From the NCBI RefSeq assembly GCF_037975245.1, contig NC_092576.1, forward strand, positions 24,763,611-24,827,610: 64,000 nucleotides of DNA, given 5' to 3'. Position numbers and translations under genes: made by a program. Shown in pieces: positions 60,420-64,000 of this stretch. This DNA is from Apostichopus japonicus. Lineage: Eukaryota; Echinodermata; Holothuroidea; Aspidochirotida; Stichopodidae. Within the stretch, counting starts at the first letter, position 1. Every line of letters begins with the position of its first letter. The notes under the pieces were generated by a model. The model saw nothing but the letters and a program-made list of their open reading frames with translations. It had not been told where the DNA came from and did not search any database.

Positions 60420-60427
60420 TGTCAAAC

Positions 60428-61435
60428 ATCTTACCAGCTACGTTGTTCCCAACCATTAGTCTGAAAGTATTAATTCTGCCTGCAATTTGAGTAGCAGAGT
60501 AGTTTTGAAAGGGAGTAATCTGTAGGAACTTGTGAGATCTAACAGGTAGATGCTACCTTAAAGAGAAGTTATTATTATTAGATGATAAACTATCATAGTA
60601 TTTCCTGCTGATAAAACTCTTGAGCAGAAAACTGTTAACACAATGAAAAATAATTAAAAATAATCTGTATAGGTAATTGATATTAACAAACTGAATAATT
60701 ATCTAGAACTAAAAGAATCCGTATAGATGCACGATATTTAGTGAGAAGACTCAAACTTCATGGCATACAGACACCAATGCACATAATCAGGACGTAGCCA
60801 AAGATGGTTATGACACTTATCAAATCAAATATCTTGAGATTAATCTACAACTAGTGATTCTAATCAAGCTATAGCTATTGACCATACTAGCATATTTGGA
60901 ACTCTTAGCATTTATAACTCAGAAGCAATAAGACCTGCAGTAGCTAGGACATTGCAATTATGAACAAAAGCTGCAATACTCATGTGAAAATACAAGTTTT
61001 TTGTAACTTCACATCATCAACATACAGATCTAATTAAGCCTTAACTCTTATTTTTTATTAGTCCTGAGAAAGATGAAATAAATGTTGCTTTTGACATGGT
61101 ACTGATGTATGTTGATAAGGGACGTTAGATTAAGTGTTCAACGTAATCCTGTTTGCTTTTACACTCTGGCCTCATGATAACATTCCTAATTCAATTTCAA
61201 TTTTTTTGGTTTTTGTGTTAAAGGAAATTAACCAATGAGTCTGTAATTTCATCAGAAAATGATTTCTGCAAAGATATTTTTTATTTTGGCTTTAAAAATG
61301 TTTTCCTGCCATGTATACAGTTGATGGCTTTGGAATGCCTGCTTAGCTCTCTGTTGTTTCACATGCATCCTAGGTCTCGTCTTTAAGGTCACGTATCTCA
61401 TTATTTGATCACACTTCCTTCATTACATTGTGAAC
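60428..61435. other. Intron, nothing recognised
   Basis: No supported signal. Confidence 0.4.
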
Positions 61436-61439
61436 AAAT

Positions 61440-61772
61440 ATAATAATAAATAATAATAATAATAAATGAACTTATAAAGCGCTAAAATCTACGAAGTATT
61501 CAATAGCGCTGTCCAACCCTAATAGAACGCCAACTTGAAAAAAAATGAGTCTTCAAGCAAGACTTGAACTGACTGAGAGTGGGAGAACTCAGCACAGATA
61601 TGGGCAGACCATTCCAGAGCTTGGGCCCGGCTGATGGAAAGGCACAGTCGCCATGGGTTTTCAGTTTAGTTCTGGGAACAGTGAGAGTGAGTGTATTGCT
61701 AGAACGCAAGGTATAACGAGTATTGACCTGGAATAATTTTAATATCCTTATATATAATTTTAATATCCTCAA
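61440..61772 (-). mobile_element. LINE 3' fragment: end of reverse-transcriptase ORF
   Basis: Minus strand reads TRYTLRSSNTLTLTVPRTKL, then GDCAFPSAGPKLWNGLPISV and FKSCLKTHFF, the characteristic C-terminal end of CR1/L2-like LINE ORF2 ('Gd.aF..a.P.lWN.LP......l..FK..LKt.lF'). It is followed by a short 3' part with AGCGCTTTATAAG and an (ATT)n tail (61440-61470 on the + strand). The remainder of the element is missing (5' truncation). Confidence 0.78.
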
Positions 61773-62465
61773 TGAATCTTTCTTTCTTTCAGTGTATGCT
61801 TAGATCAGACACTATAAATGCACACAGCTCAAATACCAAGATAAATTGTAATAATATTAGTTTTTCTTTAACGGATAATGGAGAATATTTCTTTAATTCA
61901 TACATGTGTGTATAATTGCTTGCTTATGCAGCTAGGAAGATATTTATTTTTGCCATTGTTGATTGATAATGGTTAACAGGATGGAGGGAAATACTTCTGG
62001 GTAAATAATGTACAATTCTAAACCATTTGATTATTCCTAATTCACAAATTAATAGAGATTTTTAATATACCTATGAATTAATTGACACCTAACCAGAGAG
62101 TGTTGACGATACTATCTTTGGGTTAATATTTGAAGTATTCTCGTCTATTTTATAACATGATTGGAAGAAAACTTTCATTCTGCTTGCGAGCTCAACTTGA
62201 GTTAGAAATAAGTATATGTTACTTATAAAATGAGCTCTGTCATTGGTCAGTGCCAGAAATCTTGTTTGCATAACAGTTGCACCATTCTGCATCATATGTT
62301 TGCCTGCTATAGCAATTCTGCTTGACAATCAACTTTGTTTATTGACTGTTCAAGGTTAAGAATGCAAACAAATCCGATGGATTGAATGCTTGGGTGGGTG
62401 TCCGATGCCAAGCATCTTGGCATAAACTTTGCTCTAGCAGTTATCAATTCAGCATAGGGTCTTTG
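61773..62465. other. Intron or downstream sequence, nothing recognised
   Basis: No supported signal. Confidence 0.4.
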
Positions 62466-63215
62466 CTATATAATACATTCAGCACACTGTGGCTGATATG
62501 TCATGTATTTGGCATGGAGTATGCAGTATACTGCATTCCGCACAGTGGCTGATATGTCATGTATTTGGCATGGAGTCTGCAGTATACTGCATTCCGCACA
62601 GTGGCTGATATGTCATGTATTCGGCATGGAGTCTGCAGTATACTGCATTCCGCACAGTGGCTGATATGTCATGTATTTGGCATGGAGTCTGCAGTATACT
62701 GCATTCCGCACAGTGGCTGATATGTCATGTATTCGGCATGGAGTCTGCAGTATACTGCATTCCGCACAGTGGCTGATATGTCATGTATTTGGCATGGAGT
62801 CTGCAGTATACTGCATTCCGCACAGTGGCTGATATGTCATGTATTAGGCATGGAGTCTGCAGTATACTGCATTCCGCACAGTGGCTGATATGTCATGTAT
62901 TTGGCATGGAGTCTGCAGAATACTGCATACCGCACAGTGGCTGATGTGTCATGTATTTGGCATGGAGTCTGCAGTATACTGCATTCCGCACAGTGGCTGA
63001 TATGTCATGTATTTGGCATGGAGTCTGCAGTATACTGCATTCCGCACAGTGGCTGATATGTCATGTATTTGGCATGGACTCTGCAGTATACGGCATTCTG
63101 CACAGTGGCTGATATGTCATGTATTAGGCATGGAGTCTGCAGTATACTGCATTCCGCACAGTGGCTGATATGTCATGTATTTGGCATGGAGTCTGCAGTA
63201 TACGGCATTCAAAAT
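62466..63215. repeat. 56-bp satellite, ~13 copies
   Basis: Unit contains TGATATGTCATGTATTTGGC, ATGGAGTCTGCAGTATACTG and CATTCCGCACAGTGGC. Very homogeneous, with occasional TTCGGC or TTAGGC changes. Confidence 0.95.
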
Positions 63216-63224
63216 AGTAGTCTC

Positions 63225-63625
63225 AATCTGTGTAATAAAGTCATCATAAAGTCAAATATGTAAATACATTAAATATCCTCTCAGCTATGTGGTAAATTAA
63301 GCACATAGAGTCAAATATGTAATACATTAAATATCGTCTCGGCTATGATATCAAGTCAGCACATAGAGTCAAATAAGTAATATATTAAATATCGCCTCAG
63401 CTATGTAATAAAGTCAGCTCACTGAGTCAGATATGTAAATACATTAAATATCGTCTCTGCTATTTGGTAAAGTCAGTGCATAGAGTCAGATATGTAAATA
63501 CATTAAATATCCTCTCAGCTATGTGGTAAATTCAGCACACAGAGTCGAATATGTAATACATTAAATATCGTCTCAGCTATGTGGTAAAGTCAGTACATAG
63601 AGTCAGATATGTAGTACATTAAATT
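63225..63625. repeat. ~60-bp satellite, ~7 copies
   Basis: Unit contains GAGTCAAATATGTAAATACA, TTAAATATCGTCTCAGCTAT and GTGGTAAAGTCAGCACATA. It adjoins the 56-bp array with only a few bases between. Confidence 0.92.
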
Positions 63626-63714
63626 ATATATATATGATTCAACACTGTTTTCCTTTGTTATTTCCAACAAAATCCCTTTAATTGGTGACTTATGATATCC
63701 TTCACATTTTATAG

Positions 63715-63795
63715 GGTTAAGAATTCCATGAGCTGCCTGCATGTGTACATTTAAGTCTCCTACTAGTATCACCTCTGCTTCTGTGCTTGGTTATG
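63715..63795 (-). mobile_element. Possible LINE endonuclease fragment
   Basis: Minus strand reads EVILVGDLNVHMQAAHGILN. GDLNVH is the catalytic-type motif (GDfNvh) of the apurinic-like endonuclease of non-LTR retrotransposons. Only ~25 residues, without upstream or downstream support. Confidence 0.35.
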
Positions 63796-63799
63796 GCTA

Positions 63800-64000
63800 T
63801 AGACCCAAACATGTTTTTATGAGCTTAAATAACCTCTGTTAAAAGCATCTTATTCTTTCTTTTCTTTTCTTCTCTCTCCCTCCCTCTCTCACCTCCTATC
63901 ATCTCTGCCTCTTTTGGCTTCTCGGTAAAACTTCCTGCCTCAAATGCTTTAATATTTGCACATCTTCCCTAAATAAACTAATACTGTTGGTGCGTGTGTG
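63800..64000. other. Pyrimidine-rich stretch at window end
   Basis: A TTCTTT/TCTCTC tract at 63850-63905. No exon follows within the window. Confidence 0.4.

Noticed and set aside
61795-61850. TTTCTTTCTTTCAG acceptor as start of a next exon
   Set aside because: No donor in a suitable distance and no SH3-like or other recognisable reading follows.

Overview
This is eukaryotic genomic DNA: one multi-exon gene lies stretched along the whole window on the + strand, and its introns are packed with minisatellites and short transposable elements. There is no bacterial-style gene organisation. The AT-rich composition, small exons in large introns, tRNA-derived SINEs, hAT-like and TTAA-flanked MITEs and LINE tails fit a marine invertebrate. 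A sea cucumber or another echinoderm is my best guess, but that is an impression only and the sequence does not prove it.

The gene. Sixteen exons between 1089 and 59756 can be joined in one reading frame, with matching splice phases at every junction (about 565 codons, roughly 2.7% of the window). They encode the middle of a protein with an F-BAR membrane-bending domain (exons 1-8), a coiled-coil/HR1-like segment (exons 8-11), a C1 zinc finger split over two exons (47438-47594 and 48686-48777) and a basic, Ser/Pro-rich tail with RRQxS motifs and a DPVYETI motif. The start codon lies upstream of the window and the C-terminus, where SH3 domains would be expected, lies downstream. F-BAR followed by C1 without an immediate RhoGAP domain recalls the fungal Bzz1 layout and the animal FCHSD/nervous wreck relatives.

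Introns by region. 1.2-10.6 kb: a degenerate ~130-bp repeat, a GTTCTGATAC-type repeat (3.5-4.4 kb), and a ~62-bp AT-rich satellite with a 942-bp duplication (7.0-9.3 kb). 10.6-13.7 kb: a SINE split by a nested MITE, and a second SINE. 13.7-26.5 kb: a (GTCACTCTA)-type array, a 3.16-kb TTAA-flanked transposon with decayed THAP and possible P2X7-C-like coding remains, a SINE, a TTAA MITE, and 45-bp and 38-bp satellites. 26.7-36.6 kb: a 42-bp C-rich satellite, a CAG-ended element with a 6-bp target duplication, SINEs, a TATGACAC-type repeat and retroposon tails. 36.6-47.4 kb: a 42-bp array, a second 6-bp-TSD element, another TTAA MITE, a divergent SINE, a hAT-like MITE and the 2.8-kb 166-bp higher-order satellite. 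48.8-59.0 kb: 32-bp, 30-bp, 108-bp and 32/34-bp arrays and a hAT-like MITE. 59.0-64.0 kb: a 168-bp in-frame tandem duplication around an exon end, a hAT-like MITE, a LINE 3' fragment, and 56-bp and 60-bp arrays. Together the tandem arrays fill close to 30% of the window.

Almost all long open frames here are by-products of repeats whose period is a multiple of three; they should not be annotated as proteins.
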